NCBI GenBank assembly: GCA_016704275.1
Contig: JADJAK010000001.1
Location: forward strand, 726,321 to 790,320
Source: Gemmatimonadota bacterium
Lineage (GTDB): Bacteria; Gemmatimonadota; Gemmatimonadetes; Gemmatimonadales; GWC2-71-9
Length of the DNA: 64,000 nucleotides
Reading direction: 5' to 3'
A program made the translations under genes and the position numbers. The notes under the pieces are model-generated. The model ran no database searches. It was not told the DNA's origin and was given only the letters and a program-made list of their open reading frames with translations. How positions within the stretch are numbered: the first letter of the stretch is position 1; every line of letters starts with the position of its first letter. Positions 1 through 8,633 of this stretch are shown one piece after another.

Positions 1-1
1 C

Positions 2-1870
2 CGCACGGCCGCGATCGTTGGCGAGGTCCTCCCGCTGCTGGCGCGCGATCAGCACTTTGCCCGGAAGCCGGCGCAGCGAAAGCTCTACGAGGTGCTCGAG
101 GGTCGCGGCGGGCGAATGGCGGTGCGCGCATTGCTTGAAGCGGCAGGCGCCACCATCGGCCCGCTGCAGCAATTGGCGGCGTCGGGTGTGATCGTCCTGC
201 TCGATGACGAGACCTCGCGCGACCCCTTTGCCGACCTCCCGTCGAGCCCGCCACCACCGCATCTCACCGCCGATCAGACCCGCGCCCTCGCGACGCTCCG
301 GCAGATTGCGCCCGGCGAGACCTCGCTGCTCTTCGGGGTGACGGGTTCAGGCAAGACCCTCGTCTATCTCGAGCGCATCCGCGAACTGCTCGCCGAGAAT
401 CGCGGGGCGATCGTCCTGGTGCCGGAGATCGCGCTCACGCCACAGACGGTCGCGCGACTCCGCGGCGCCTTCGGTGATGACGTCGCGGTGCTGCACAGTG
501 GCCTCAGCGATGGCGAACGCGCCGACGCGTGGCGGGCGCTCCGTCGTGGCGAGCGACGCGTCGCCGTCGGCGCGCGGTCGGCAATCTTCGCCCCGGTGCG
601 CAACCTCGGCCTGATCGTGATCGACGAGGAGCACGAGTCCAGCTACAAGAACGGCGAGACGCCCCGCTACCACGCGCGCGAAATCGCCGCCTGGCGCGCC
701 CGCCTCGAAGGCGCTGCCATCATCCTCGGATCGGCCACGCCCGCACCCGAGAGCTGGGCGCGTCTCGCACCGGATCATGTCGTGCGGCTCCCGGCGCGCA
801 TCGGCGAACGGCCGATGCCGCCGGTCCAGTTGGTGGATCTGCGCACCACGCCGATGGTGGCGCATCCCACGGGCGTCCCGTGGAGCACCGTCCTCGACGA
901 TGCAGTGACGGCCGCGTTGGCGAAGCAGGAACAGGTGCTCCTGCTGCTCAATCGCCGCGGCTGGGCGGCCTTCGTGCAGTGCACCGCCTGCGGCGAAGTA
1001 GTGCAGTGCCCGAATTGCAGCATCTCGCTGACCGTGCACCGCAACCCCGACGAACTCCGCTGCCACTATTGCGACTACCGCACGCCGATTCCCGGTGCCT
1101 GCCCCGCCTGCCAGGGGACCACGACCAGGCACCTCGGTGCCGGCACGCAGCAGGTGGAGCGCCTGGTCGCGGAGCGCTTCCCGACGGCACGCGTCGCCCG
1201 GATGGACCTCGACACCACGGCGAGCAAGTGGGGCCATCATCGCATTCTGGAGCGCGTCGGGACGGGCGACGTCGACGTGCTCATCGGCACCCAGATGATC
1301 GCCAAGGGGATCGACTTCCCGAACGTGACGCTGGTCGGCGTGGTCGACGCCGACACCGCGCTGCACCTCCCCGATTTCCGGTCGGCCGAGCGCACGTTCC
1401 AGCTGATTGCGCAGGTGGCCGGGCGCGCGGGCCGCGGTCCGAAGGGTGGCCGGGTCCTGGTCCAGACGCGGCAGCCGGAACACCCGGCGCTCGGCTTCGC
1501 GGCCCAGCACGACGCGGAGGGGTTCCTCACGGCGGAGCTCGAAGGGCGCCGCTCGCCGCCGTATCCGCCGACGACCTCGCTGGTGCGGATCGTCGCGAGT
1601 GGCGAGGACGGCGGCGCCGTGGCCGAGCGGATCACCGCGCTGGCGCGCTGGTGTGACGCGTTGATCACGCGACTCGACCTGCCTCTGACACTGCTGGGGC
1701 CGGCTCCCTGTCCGATCGAACGGATCACCAATCGCTGGCGGCATCACCTGCTGCTCAAGGGCGACGCCGCCGTGCTCGGCGGGGTGGTTCGGGCGCTTGC
1801 GCCGAAACTTGGCGCGATGCGCGGCGATGTTCGGCTGGCGCTGGATCGGGATCCGGTGTCGTTGTTGTAG
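2..1870 (+). CDS. priA: Primosomal protein N' (PriA helicase), 5' truncated by window edge
   Basis: PriA is the DEAH-type 3'-5' helicase that reloads the replisome at stalled forks. The reading frame is open from base 2, so the N-terminal DNA-binding part lies outside the window. Visible are the Walker A motif GVTGSGKT (bases 335-358), the DEEH box in VIDEEHES near base 620, and eight zinc-binding cysteines between about bases 985 and 1130, in the pattern CTAC, CPNC, CHYC, CPAC that marks PriA rather than RecG or other helicases. The late helicase motif QVAGRAGRG follows near base 1420. The C-terminal domain ends normally at TAG. A GTG at base 92 is an internal codon, not the start. Identification is firm; only the length of the missing part is unknown. 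Confidence 0.95.
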   Translation, partial: RTAAIVGEVLPLLARDQHFARKPAQRKLYEVLEGRGGRMAVRALLEAAGATIGPLQQLAASGVIVLLDDETSRDPFADLPSSPPPPHLTADQTRALATLRQIAPGETSLLFGVTGSGKTLVYLERIRELLAENRGAIVLVPEIALTPQTVARLRGAFGDDVAVLHSGLSDGERADAWRALRRGERRVAVGARSAIFAPVRNLGLIVIDEEHESSYKNGETPRYHAREIAAWRARLEGAAIILGSATPAPESWARLAPDHVVRLPARIGERPMPPVQLVDLRTTPMVAHPTGVPWSTVLDDAVTAALAKQEQVLLLLNRRGWAAFVQCTACGEVVQCPNCSISLTVHRNPDELRCHYCDYRTPIPGACPACQGTTTRHLGAGTQQVERLVAERFPTARVARMDLDTTASKWGHHRILERVGTGDVDVLIGTQMIAKGIDFPNVTLVGVVDADTALHLPDFRSAERTFQLIAQVAGRAGRGPKGGRVLVQTRQPEHPALGFAAQHDAEGFLTAELEGRRSPPYPPTTSLVRIVASGEDGGAVAERITALARWCDALITRLDLPLTLLGPAPCPIERITNRWRHHLLLKGDAAVLGGVVRALAPKLGAMRGDVRLALDRDPVSLL

Positions 1871-1871
1871 A

Positions 1872-1951
1872 GTCGTTGGTCGTCGGTAGTCGGTAGATGT
1901 CGTAGGTCGTAGGTCGTAAGTCTGGTCACTGGTCACTGGTCACTGGTCACT
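1872..1951. repeat. Heptamer tandem repeats between priA and the TonB receptor
   Basis: From 1872 to 1920 the sequence runs in degenerate 7-base units (GTCGTTG, GTCGTCG, GTAGTCG, GTAGATG, TCGTAGG twice, TCGTAAG). After three bases come four exact copies of GGTCACT (1924-1951). The block fills the gap between the convergent priA and TonB-receptor genes. It resembles the short tandemly repeated repetitive (STRR) heptamers known from cyanobacteria. No open frame or terminator hairpin is obvious in it. Confidence 0.85.
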
Positions 1952-1967
1952 CGCTACCCCTCACCAC

Positions 1968-4013
1968 CTAGAGGCGGAAGCTCGCGCCACCACTGATGAA
2001 GCGGCCGGCGGCCGGCTCGAAGACTCGCCCAAAGGTGCCGTTCACCGTCACCGATCCGATCACCCGTCGATTGAAGAGGTTCTGCACCGAGACGAACGGC
2101 GCGAGCGCGTGCCGGCCCCGGGGGATCCACCGGAGACGGAGGCCGGTGATGCCGGCGCCCCACCCTGCGGCCTCGAGCGTGTTGGCGTCATCGGCGTGCT
2201 GCGCACTGGCGAAGGCGTGGTCGGCGTCGAGCGCAAGGCGACCGATCGCCCCACGGATGCCGAGCCGCGCGACGGTGCGCGGAATCCCTGCGACGCGGCG
2301 GCCGGCAAGCTGGACACCGTTCACGACATAGTCGCGGAAGGTGGCATCGGTCACCGTGACGGTTGCCAGCGCCACGATGCCGGGGTGGAGCGTTGCCTGC
2401 GCCGCGGCTTCAACGCCGCGCGTGCGCGTGCGACCCGCGTTGGTGTAGTACGAGCGGCCGCCGATCTCCTGGAACGGCGTGATCGCATCGCGCGTCGAGG
2501 TGTTCCAGGCGGCCGCTTCGATCTGGCCGAACGCCACCGGACTGCGAAGTCCGACTTCGAGTGAGACGCTGCGCTGCGGATCGAGCACCCGATTGAGGCC
2601 GGTGCGGCCGTCGGGCTGGTTGGCGAGCTCCGTCGTGGTGGGGGTCTCGAACGCGGTCGACACCGAGGCCCAGCTCGTTGCCGGACCCATGGCGCGCGTG
2701 ATCGAGGCGCTCCCGCTGACCGCGGCCATGGTGCGCTGCCCGCTGCCGCTGCCGAGTGCATCCGTGACATCGAATGAGGTGTTGTCCCATCGCATCCCGC
2801 TTCGCACCTGCCACGCGCCACGGACGATGGTTGCCTGCGCGAACAGGCCGACCTCGCCCACGGTCTCGCGTTGGTCCAGCAGCAGCGGGCCAAATGGCGT
2901 TCCCTGACGATGACGACGATTGGTGCGATCATCGCGACTCGATTGCAGATCGATCCCAGCGGTGAGGTGGTGCACTCCCAGACGCCGGGTGGTGCTCGCC
3001 CGCAGGCCGGTGCCGAGCCGGTCGAGGCCGACCCAGAGTCCCTCGTCGGCGGGGTTCGGTGCCGGGGCTGGTGCCGCCAGCGGATTCACCAGCGCGCGGG
3101 TGAGCAACCAGAGTCGCACCTCGGTCGTCCATTCACCACGCGCGTCGTCGAGCCCGAGCGAGAACTGCTTCTGGCGCACCGCCTTGCCGGCATTCCGCAG
3201 CAGGTTGTTTGGCGCGCTCACCGATGGCGTGGCCGCGGACTCGGTGGCCGTGAGCGCGCCCGGGTTGTCGGCGAACGGATCGTTGGCCCAGGCCGCCCGC
3301 GCAATGATGGTTGTCGACGGGCGCCACTGGTAGGCAAGCGCATACTGTGCGCGACGCTGTTCGGTCGCGGAGTGATCGCGGTAGCCGTCGTTCTTCGTGA
3401 GGGAACTCTGGACGGTCACTCTGGCGCGCCCGATGGCGAGAGAGCCATGACTCTCCAAGCGGCTGCCCTGATCATCGAGGCGTTCGATCCCGATGTGGAT
3501 TCTCGGGGTCGAGTCCCTGTCCGTTCGCGACATGAACGCGATCACCCCGCCGGCGGCGTTGCCATAGAGCGACGATGCCGCCCCACGCAGCACTTCGACC
3601 CGTTCGATGCCGCCGAGGTCGAGGTTCGTCAGTTGGCTCTGTCCGTCGGGGAGGGTCTGCGGGATGCCATCGACGAGGATCTTGATGCCGCGCACGCCGA
3701 AGGCGGCGCGTGCCCCGAAGCCGCGGATGATGAGCCGCTGGTCGACCGACGGATTCCCTCGGCTCGCGGCGATCACGCCAGGGACGAAGGCGAGGGCCTC
3801 GTCGAGCCCTCCAGCGAGCCTCCCCCGGCGGAGTGCCAGGGAGTCGACCACCGTCACCGACGCGCCCAGGCGGGCCAGCGAGTCCGGGGCGCGGGTCACG
3901 CTCACGCGGATCGGGGGGAGTGCGGTCGCGGAATCGGGCCGCTGCGCCGTCAGGGGGAGAGCGTGACCAATGGCGATCAAGAGCGCGGCGGAGAGGCAGG
4001 GGCGGGGGTCCAT
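1968..4013 (-). CDS. TonB-dependent outer-membrane receptor
   Basis: A 681-residue protein with a cleavable signal peptide (about residues 1-23, ending LTAQ), followed by a plug domain (about 45-150) and a long beta-barrel region. The plug shows typical signatures: FVPGVIAASRGN, RLIIRGFGAR, ILVDGIPQTLPDGQS, and the sequence RVEVLRGAASSLYGNAAGG that ends most TonB plug domains. It would import a ligand across the outer membrane using TonB energy. The substrate cannot be read from the sequence; no siderophore, vitamin or SusD partner gene is adjacent. It is transcribed divergently from the gene at 4087 and convergently with priA. The ATG start at 4013 is chosen because it gives a good signal peptide. 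Confidence 0.92.
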   Translation of the reverse strand: MDPRPCLSAALLIAIGHALPLTAQRPDSATALPPIRVSVTRAPDSLARLGASVTVVDSLALRRGRLAGGLDEALAFVPGVIAASRGNPSVDQRLIIRGFGARAAFGVRGIKILVDGIPQTLPDGQSQLTNLDLGGIERVEVLRGAASSLYGNAAGGVIAFMSRTDRDSTPRIHIGIERLDDQGSRLESHGSLAIGRARVTVQSSLTKNDGYRDHSATEQRRAQYALAYQWRPSTTIIARAAWANDPFADNPGALTATESAATPSVSAPNNLLRNAGKAVRQKQFSLGLDDARGEWTTEVRLWLLTRALVNPLAAPAPAPNPADEGLWVGLDRLGTGLRASTTRRLGVHHLTAGIDLQSSRDDRTNRRHRQGTPFGPLLLDQRETVGEVGLFAQATIVRGAWQVRSGMRWDNTSFDVTDALGSGSGQRTMAAVSGSASITRAMGPATSWASVSTAFETPTTTELANQPDGRTGLNRVLDPQRSVSLEVGLRSPVAFGQIEAAAWNTSTRDAITPFQEIGGRSYYTNAGRTRTRGVEAAAQATLHPGIVALATVTVTDATFRDYVVNGVQLAGRRVAGIPRTVARLGIRGAIGRLALDADHAFASAQHADDANTLEAAGWGAGITGLRLRWIPRGRHALAPFVSVQNLFNRRVIGSVTVNGTFGRVFEPAAGRFISGGASFRL

Positions 4014-4073
4014 GGCCGAAACGTGCCTTGCTCCGGCCGGGGCGGCAACGGCGCGGCAGCGGGGAGGGGCCCT

Positions 4074-4079
4074 TATCTT
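4074..4079 (+). promoter_or_regulatory. -10-like element TATCTT of a probably leaderless mRNA
   Basis: TATCTT lies 7 bases before the ATG at 4087, with no Shine-Dalgarno between. The same arrangement (TANNTT, then 6-7 bases, then a start codon) recurs before 26470, 33655 and 41478, which suggests leaderless transcripts. Confidence 0.5.
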
Positions 4080-4086
4080 TGAGCCA

Positions 4087-5166
4087 ATGCCTTGGTTCCC
4101 CGATCTCGACGTCCCGCCCTTCGCGGACGCGCCGGTGGCGACGTTCCGCCCGGCGCCCGCCGACGGCGTGGTGCCTGACGGCTTCTTCTCGACGTCGAAC
4201 CTGCCGACCTACGTCCGACTGACCTCCGGATGGGCCGCCCCGACGCGTCCGCGGATGGATTGTGTCCTGGTCCTGCGCGGCGGAGTCGTGGAAACGGTCG
4301 AGCCGCGTCGCGTGCTGGCTGGCGAACCGGTGGTGGTCGGCCTCGACGAGCAGGGCGCCGATGGGGTGGTGGTGTACGCCGAGGGGTTTCTCCGCGGCGC
4401 GCGGCGAGGGAACGAGTTCTCCTTCATGAGCACCGAGGTCTCCCGCGAGCGACCGGTCAACTACGAGGACCTCGCCGCCCAGTTGATCGCGCAGCGTGCC
4501 CGCGGCGGCTATCTCGTCTGGGTCGCCGGGCCGGCGCTGGTGCACTCGCGCGCGCGCGCGGACTTCGCCTGGTTCGTCGAGCAGGGCTTCGTGCAGGCGA
4601 TGCTGGCCGGCAACGCCGTCGCCGTCCACGACATGGAAGCCGCGATCTACGGTACCACCCTCGGCATGGACCACGAGGGCCGCCCCACCGCCGGCGGGCA
4701 CGGGCTCCACATGCGCGCGATCAACGCCGTGCGGGCCGCCGGATCGATCGAGGCTGCGGTCGCCTCGGGGTTGGTGTCCGACGGGATCATGCACACGCTG
4801 GTGACCCGCGGGGTTCCTTACGTGCTGGCCGGGTCGATCCGCGACGATGGGCCGCTCCCCGGCGTCTTCACCGACGCGACCGCCGCGCAGGATGCCATGC
4901 GTGAACATGCCGTGCGCGCCACGGGCGCGGTGTTCATCGCCACCGCCCTGCATGCGATTGCCGTCGGCAACATGCTGCCGTCGTTCCACACACAGAACCC
5001 GGAAGAGCGGCCAGAACCGCTGATGACGATCTGCGTTGACCAGACGGAGTTCGTCGTGAACAAGTTGAAGGACCGCGGGACGCATCAGGCGTTCGGCGTC
5101 GTCACCAATGCCCAGGACTTCCTCACCGTGCTTCGCACCTACGTTGAACGATGCTTGCCAGTCTGA
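4087..5166 (+). CDS. Ornithine cyclodeaminase-like protein (TIGR00300 / LOR-SDH region family)
   Basis: A 359-residue cytosolic protein. Its C-terminal two thirds match, from memory, the TIGR00300 family. The recognisable stretches are GGHGLHMRAINAVRAAGSIE, VSDGIMHTLVTRGVPYVLAG, SIRDDGPLPGVFTD, HAIAVGNMLPSF and DRGTHQAFGVVTNAQDFL. This family includes the C-terminal domain of cyanobacterial AgrE/ArgZ and archaeal proteins reported to convert ornithine to proline and ammonia. It is unrelated in sequence to the classical mu-crystallin type ornithine cyclodeaminase. The frame extends upstream to 3970, but that part is low-complexity and would overlap the divergent TonB promoter region. ATG 4087, preceded by a -10-like box, is preferred. 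The substrate is inferred, and a saccharopine-related role is possible. The next gene overlaps by 16 bases. Confidence 0.75.
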   Translation: MPWFPDLDVPPFADAPVATFRPAPADGVVPDGFFSTSNLPTYVRLTSGWAAPTRPRMDCVLVLRGGVVETVEPRRVLAGEPVVVGLDEQGADGVVVYAEGFLRGARRGNEFSFMSTEVSRERPVNYEDLAAQLIAQRARGGYLVWVAGPALVHSRARADFAWFVEQGFVQAMLAGNAVAVHDMEAAIYGTTLGMDHEGRPTAGGHGLHMRAINAVRAAGSIEAAVASGLVSDGIMHTLVTRGVPYVLAGSIRDDGPLPGVFTDATAAQDAMREHAVRATGAVFIATALHAIAVGNMLPSFHTQNPEERPEPLMTICVDQTEFVVNKLKDRGTHQAFGVVTNAQDFLTVLRTYVERCLPV

Positions 5167-5633
5167 CGCCGCGTGGTCCGGGCGAAGGCCCGCACTGGGA
5201 GCGCCTCGCGCTCTGGCTCCAGGACCAGATCCCGACGGCCGACGTCGATGGCGTCTGGGTCTTCCGCGTCCTCCGGCGTGACCTCGCCGAGTACGGGACG
5301 GCGGTGATCTCGCGGATCGACGGCGATCGTCGGCGCATCTACACCGCGCGGTATACTGCGCTGATCAAGGGGAAGAAGCGCGGCGGTTTTGAGGCGGTGA
5401 TGGACGAGGTCGGCAGTGGTCCGCTCGAGGCGTTGCACGAGTTGCTGGCCCTCGTCCCGGTGCGTGCCGACGACGAGGAGCCGCCGGTCCCGATCGAGGT
5501 GTCGCTCTGGTTCCCGCCGGTCGTGGTGCAGGAGGAGTTGCCGCTCGAGAGCGTGGCCGAGGAGGCCGTCGAAGCCGACGACACCGACGACGCCGAGCTC
5601 GCCGCCGCCGACATCGGTGATGGCGACGACTGA
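5151..5633 (+). CDS. Hypothetical protein, acidic C-terminus
   Basis: 160 residues, not recognised. The first 100 residues look like a compact globular domain (WERLALWLQDQIP, VWVFRVLRRDLAEYGTAVIS). The tail from about residue 125 is dominated by Glu, Asp and Ala and is probably disordered. There is no signal peptide or membrane segment. The ATG lies inside the preceding gene (16-base overlap), and its stop overlaps the start of the Fur-family gene by 14 bases. It is therefore co-transcribed in a cluster of the 4087 gene, this gene, the Fur-family gene and ccdA. The tight overlaps on both sides are the main reason to believe it is a real gene. Confidence 0.7.
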   Translation: MLASLTPRGPGEGPHWERLALWLQDQIPTADVDGVWVFRVLRRDLAEYGTAVISRIDGDRRRIYTARYTALIKGKKRGGFEAVMDEVGSGPLEALHELLALVPVRADDEEPPVPIEVSLWFPPVVVQEELPLESVAEEAVEADDTDDAELAAADIGDGDD

Positions 5634-6114
5634 CGCGGAGGCGGGTCGCGACCTCGGCGAGCGCTTCCGGCGCTGGCTCCGGGAGCGCCATTTGCCGGTG
5701 ACCCGCCAGCGCGACCTCGTCGCGCTGGCGGTCTTCACGGGCGGGCGCCACCTCTCGGTTGACGCGATCGAGCGACAGCTCCGGGACCAGGGCCACAAGA
5801 TCGGCCTCGCCACCATCTACCGTTCGCTCGAGGTATTGGTGGAGAGCGGACTGGTACGGCAGCTCGACTTCGGAGAGGGCTTCAAGCGCTGGGAGGCGAA
5901 GCGGCAGGGGTCACCCCACGGTCACCTCGTCTGCGCACGATGCAGCGTCGTCACCGAATTCTCGACCGATCGTTTCGAGCGCATCCTGCCGCTCGTTGCC
6001 GACGAACACGGGTTCCTCCTGCAGCGGCACCGCGTGGAGATCCACGGGCTCTGTCGCGCATGCCGTGACGCCGAAGTCGGTGTGCTCGCGCGCGCCGGGC
6101 GGCAGGGCGGATGA
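5620..6114 (+). CDS. Fur-family metal-responsive transcriptional regulator
   Basis: 164 residues with the winged-helix DNA-binding domain and metal-binding domain of the Fur/PerR/Zur family. HLSVDAIERQL and KIGLATIYRSLEVLVESGLV are the recognition region. HGHLVCARC and LCRACRD supply the two CxxC pairs of the structural zinc site. The equivalent of the regulatory-metal region reads KRWEAKRQGSPHGH. Whether it senses iron, zinc, manganese or peroxide is not decidable here; the PerR-specific Asp is not evident. The ATG at 5620 gives a normal Fur length; the frame is open further upstream, but that stretch overlaps the preceding gene. Its stop overlaps ccdA (ATGA). Confidence 0.9.
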   Translation: MATTDAEAGRDLGERFRRWLRERHLPVTRQRDLVALAVFTGGRHLSVDAIERQLRDQGHKIGLATIYRSLEVLVESGLVRQLDFGEGFKRWEAKRQGSPHGHLVCARCSVVTEFSTDRFERILPLVADEHGFLLQRHRVEIHGLCRACRDAEVGVLARAGRQGG

Positions 6115-6836
6115 CCGAGGGCGCCTTCGGGCCGTTGGTCGCCTTCACTGGCGGCCTCCTCTCCTTCCTGTCACCGTGCGTCTTGCCCTTGGTGCCGAGC
6201 TACCTCGGCTTCCTCACCGGGATGACGCTCGACGAGATGACCGATCGTCGCCACCATGCGGTGCTGCACGCGATTCTCTTCGTCTCCGGCTTCACCCTGG
6301 TCTTCGTCCTGCTCGGCGCAGGCGCGACCGCCCTCGGCGCGGCGCTGGCGTACAACAAGCTGCGCCTCGCGCGGATCGGCGGGGTGCTGATCATCGCCTT
6401 CGGGTTGTACATGATGGGGGCGGTCAAGATCAACGCCTTCGACCGAGACCAACGGGTCCACCTCGACCGGAAGCCGATCGGCTACCTCGGCTCGGTGCTG
6501 GTGGGGATGGCGTTCGCCGCGGGATGGACGCCCTGCATCGGGCCGATCCTCGGCGCGATTCTCGGCATGGCAGGCACCAGTGGCGACGTGACCCACGGGG
6601 TGCTGCTGCTGCTGGCCTACTCGGCGGGGCTCGCGGTGCCCTTTCTGGTGGCCGCGTTCGCCGTCGATTCGTTCCGCGCCTGGTTCACGCGCTTCCGCCG
6701 CTGGATGCCGTGGCTCCAGCGCTTCAGCGGGCTCGTCATGGTGGTGGTGGGGATCCTGCTGGTCACGGGGGAATTCACGCGCCTCGCCGGAATGCTGAGC
6801 GCCATGACGCCGGACTGGCTGGCGCGACGGTTGTAG
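6111..6836 (+). CDS. ccdA: CcdA, cytochrome c biogenesis thiol-disulfide membrane protein
   Basis: 241 residues with about six hydrophobic segments. It has the two redox cysteines expected of CcdA/DsbD-beta proteins: C23 in FLSPCVLPLVPSYLG and C142 in GWTPCIGPILGAILG. CcdA passes electrons from cytosolic thioredoxin across the inner membrane to periplasmic thioredoxin-like proteins used in cytochrome c maturation. No TlpA/ResA or CcsB/ResB partner is next to it. A second CcdA-like gene with a TlpA partner is at 41478. It is the last gene of a four-gene overlapping cluster and converges with the ABC exporter gene only 3 bases away. Confidence 0.93.
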   Translation: MTEGAFGPLVAFTGGLLSFLSPCVLPLVPSYLGFLTGMTLDEMTDRRHHAVLHAILFVSGFTLVFVLLGAGATALGAALAYNKLRLARIGGVLIIAFGLYMMGAVKINAFDRDQRVHLDRKPIGYLGSVLVGMAFAAGWTPCIGPILGAILGMAGTSGDVTHGVLLLLAYSAGLAVPFLVAAFAVDSFRAWFTRFRRWMPWLQRFSGLVMVVVGILLVTGEFTRLAGMLSAMTPDWLARRL

Positions 6837-6839
6837 CCG

Positions 6840-8585
6840 CTACGCCAGGCTCTCCTCGAGCTCCTGCCGGCTCAGCAACGCCACATAGCGCCCGCCCCTC
6901 GCCAGCAACGCCTGATGCGTGCCGCGCTCCGCGATCGTCGCGTCGTCGAGCACGATGATTTCATCGGCGTCGCGAACCGCGGAGAAGCGGTGCGAGATGA
7001 TCAGGCAGGTGCGCCCCACCATCGCGCCGCGCAGTGCCGCGAGAATGTCCTCTTCCGTCTGCGCATCCACGGCACTCAGCGCATCATCGAGCACCAGCAC
7101 GGGCGGCTGCCGCACCAGCGCCCGAGCAATCGCCGCGCGCTGCCGCTGACCACCGGAGAGGTTGATGCCGCGCTCGCCGAGCATCGTGTCCCACCCCTGC
7201 GGCAAGTCGGGGAGTGCCTGATCGAGGCGAGCGACGCGCGCGGCGTCGTCGAGTCGGCCATCATCAGGGGAGCCGAGCAGCACATTCTCGCGCAGCGTAT
7301 CGGAGAAGAGGAACGTCTCCTGCGGCACCATGCCGACGGCCGCGCGGAGATCGGCCAGCCCCAGCGTCCGAATGTCGACCCCGTCGAGGAGAATGCGGCC
7401 CTGGTCGGGGTCGTACGTCCGCACCACCAGTTCGGCGATGGTCGTCTTGCCGCTGCCCGTGGCGCCGACGATGCCGAGCACCTTGCCGGCCTCCACGGTG
7501 AAGGAGACGTCCCGCAGGACCCAATCCCGTTCGGCGCCGGGGTAGCGGAACCACACCCCCTCAAAAGCCAGGCGGCGTGCGCCCTCCACCGCGGGGAGGG
7601 CCGCCGGGTGTGCTGGGTCGATGATGTCGGGCGTCTCCTCCAACAGTGCCTGCACACGGTCCGAGGCGGCATCACCGCGTTGGAGTAGCGAGATTGCCCA
7701 CCCGAGGGCGATCATCGGCCAGACGAGCGTGGCGAGGTAGACTCCGAACGCCACGAAGCCGCCAATGGTCATGGCGCCGGTGAGGACCAGTCGGCCGCCG
7801 AAGATCATGGCGATGACGGCGCCGAGCCCGCCGAGGAAGGTCAGCAGCGGATGGAAGATCCCCTGACCGCGGGCGAGGGCGAGATTGCTGGCCACGTAGC
7901 CGCGATCGAGCCCGTGGAAGAGGGCGGTCTCGGCCGATTCCTGCGCGTAGGCGCGGACAATGCGGACGCCGGCCAGATGCTCCTGCACGAACGAGGAGAT
8001 GTCGCCGAACTGGTTCTGCACCGCGAGCGCTCGACGATGGACTTCGCCGCCGATGATGACCATCACGAGCGGCAGGCCGAGCGTCGGGAGCAGGGCCCAG
8101 AGCGTGAGGGACGGAGAGAGGGCCAGCATCATCGGCACGATCATGATGGTGCGTACGGTGGTGTCGACGAGGTACATGATGGCCGGGCCGGCGACCATGC
8201 GCAGGGCGAGCAGGTCGTTCGTGGCACGGGCCATCAGGTCGCCGACCGGGAAGCGCTGGTGGAACGGCGCGGAGAGCCCCATCAGTCGGCGGAAGAGGTC
8301 GTTGCGCAGGTCGGTTTCGACCTCGCGGGACGCCCCATTGAGTCGGTGTCGCATGCCGAAGCGCAGGACGCCGCTGGCCAACGCCAAAGCGGCGACCCAG
8401 AGGGCGGCGGTGGCGACACCCCTGGCAGCGCCAGGGCCAGCGGTCGCCAGAATGTCGATTCCGCGCTGGAGATAGCGCGGACCGAGGGTAGCGAAGAAAT
8501 TGGATGCCAGCAGGGAAAGGAAGCCGACCCAGTAGGCTGCCGCATGACGGCGGAGATAGGGCAGGAGTCGGCGTAGCGCGCGCAT
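6840..8585 (-). CDS. ABC exporter half-transporter (MdlA/BmrC/TM287-like)
   Basis: 581 residues. An N-terminal six-helix ABC exporter membrane domain (about residues 1-300) is fused to one ATPase domain. The ATPase shows Walker A GATGSGKT (about 374), the signature LSGGQRQR, Walker B VLVLDDALSAVD and the H-loop IISHR. The residue after the Walker B aspartate, normally the catalytic glutamate, is aspartate 501. That substitution is typical of the degenerate half of heterodimeric exporters such as BmrC, TM287 and LmrC. Such proteins work with a partner carrying the glutamate, but no second half-transporter is adjacent. Substrate unknown; drug or lipid export is usual for the family. Confidence 0.9.
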   Translation of the reverse strand: MRALRRLLPYLRRHAAAYWVGFLSLLASNFFATLGPRYLQRGIDILATAGPGAARGVATAALWVAALALASGVLRFGMRHRLNGASREVETDLRNDLFRRLMGLSAPFHQRFPVGDLMARATNDLLALRMVAGPAIMYLVDTTVRTIMIVPMMLALSPSLTLWALLPTLGLPLVMVIIGGEVHRRALAVQNQFGDISSFVQEHLAGVRIVRAYAQESAETALFHGLDRGYVASNLALARGQGIFHPLLTFLGGLGAVIAMIFGGRLVLTGAMTIGGFVAFGVYLATLVWPMIALGWAISLLQRGDAASDRVQALLEETPDIIDPAHPAALPAVEGARRLAFEGVWFRYPGAERDWVLRDVSFTVEAGKVLGIVGATGSGKTTIAELVVRTYDPDQGRILLDGVDIRTLGLADLRAAVGMVPQETFLFSDTLRENVLLGSPDDGRLDDAARVARLDQALPDLPQGWDTMLGERGINLSGGQRQRAAIARALVRQPPVLVLDDALSAVDAQTEEDILAALRGAMVGRTCLIISHRFSAVRDADEIIVLDDATIAERGTHQALLARGGRYVALLSRQELEESLA

Positions 8586-8633
8586 CGGGGAAAGGTATCC
8601 CCGATCCGATCACGGATCACCCAGGAGTCTCGA

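Noticed and set aside
3970..4086. Upstream extension of the ornithine-cyclodeaminase-like frame
   Set aside because: It overlaps the divergent TonB-receptor gene and lacks family similarity; ATG 4087 has a -10-like box at leaderless spacing.
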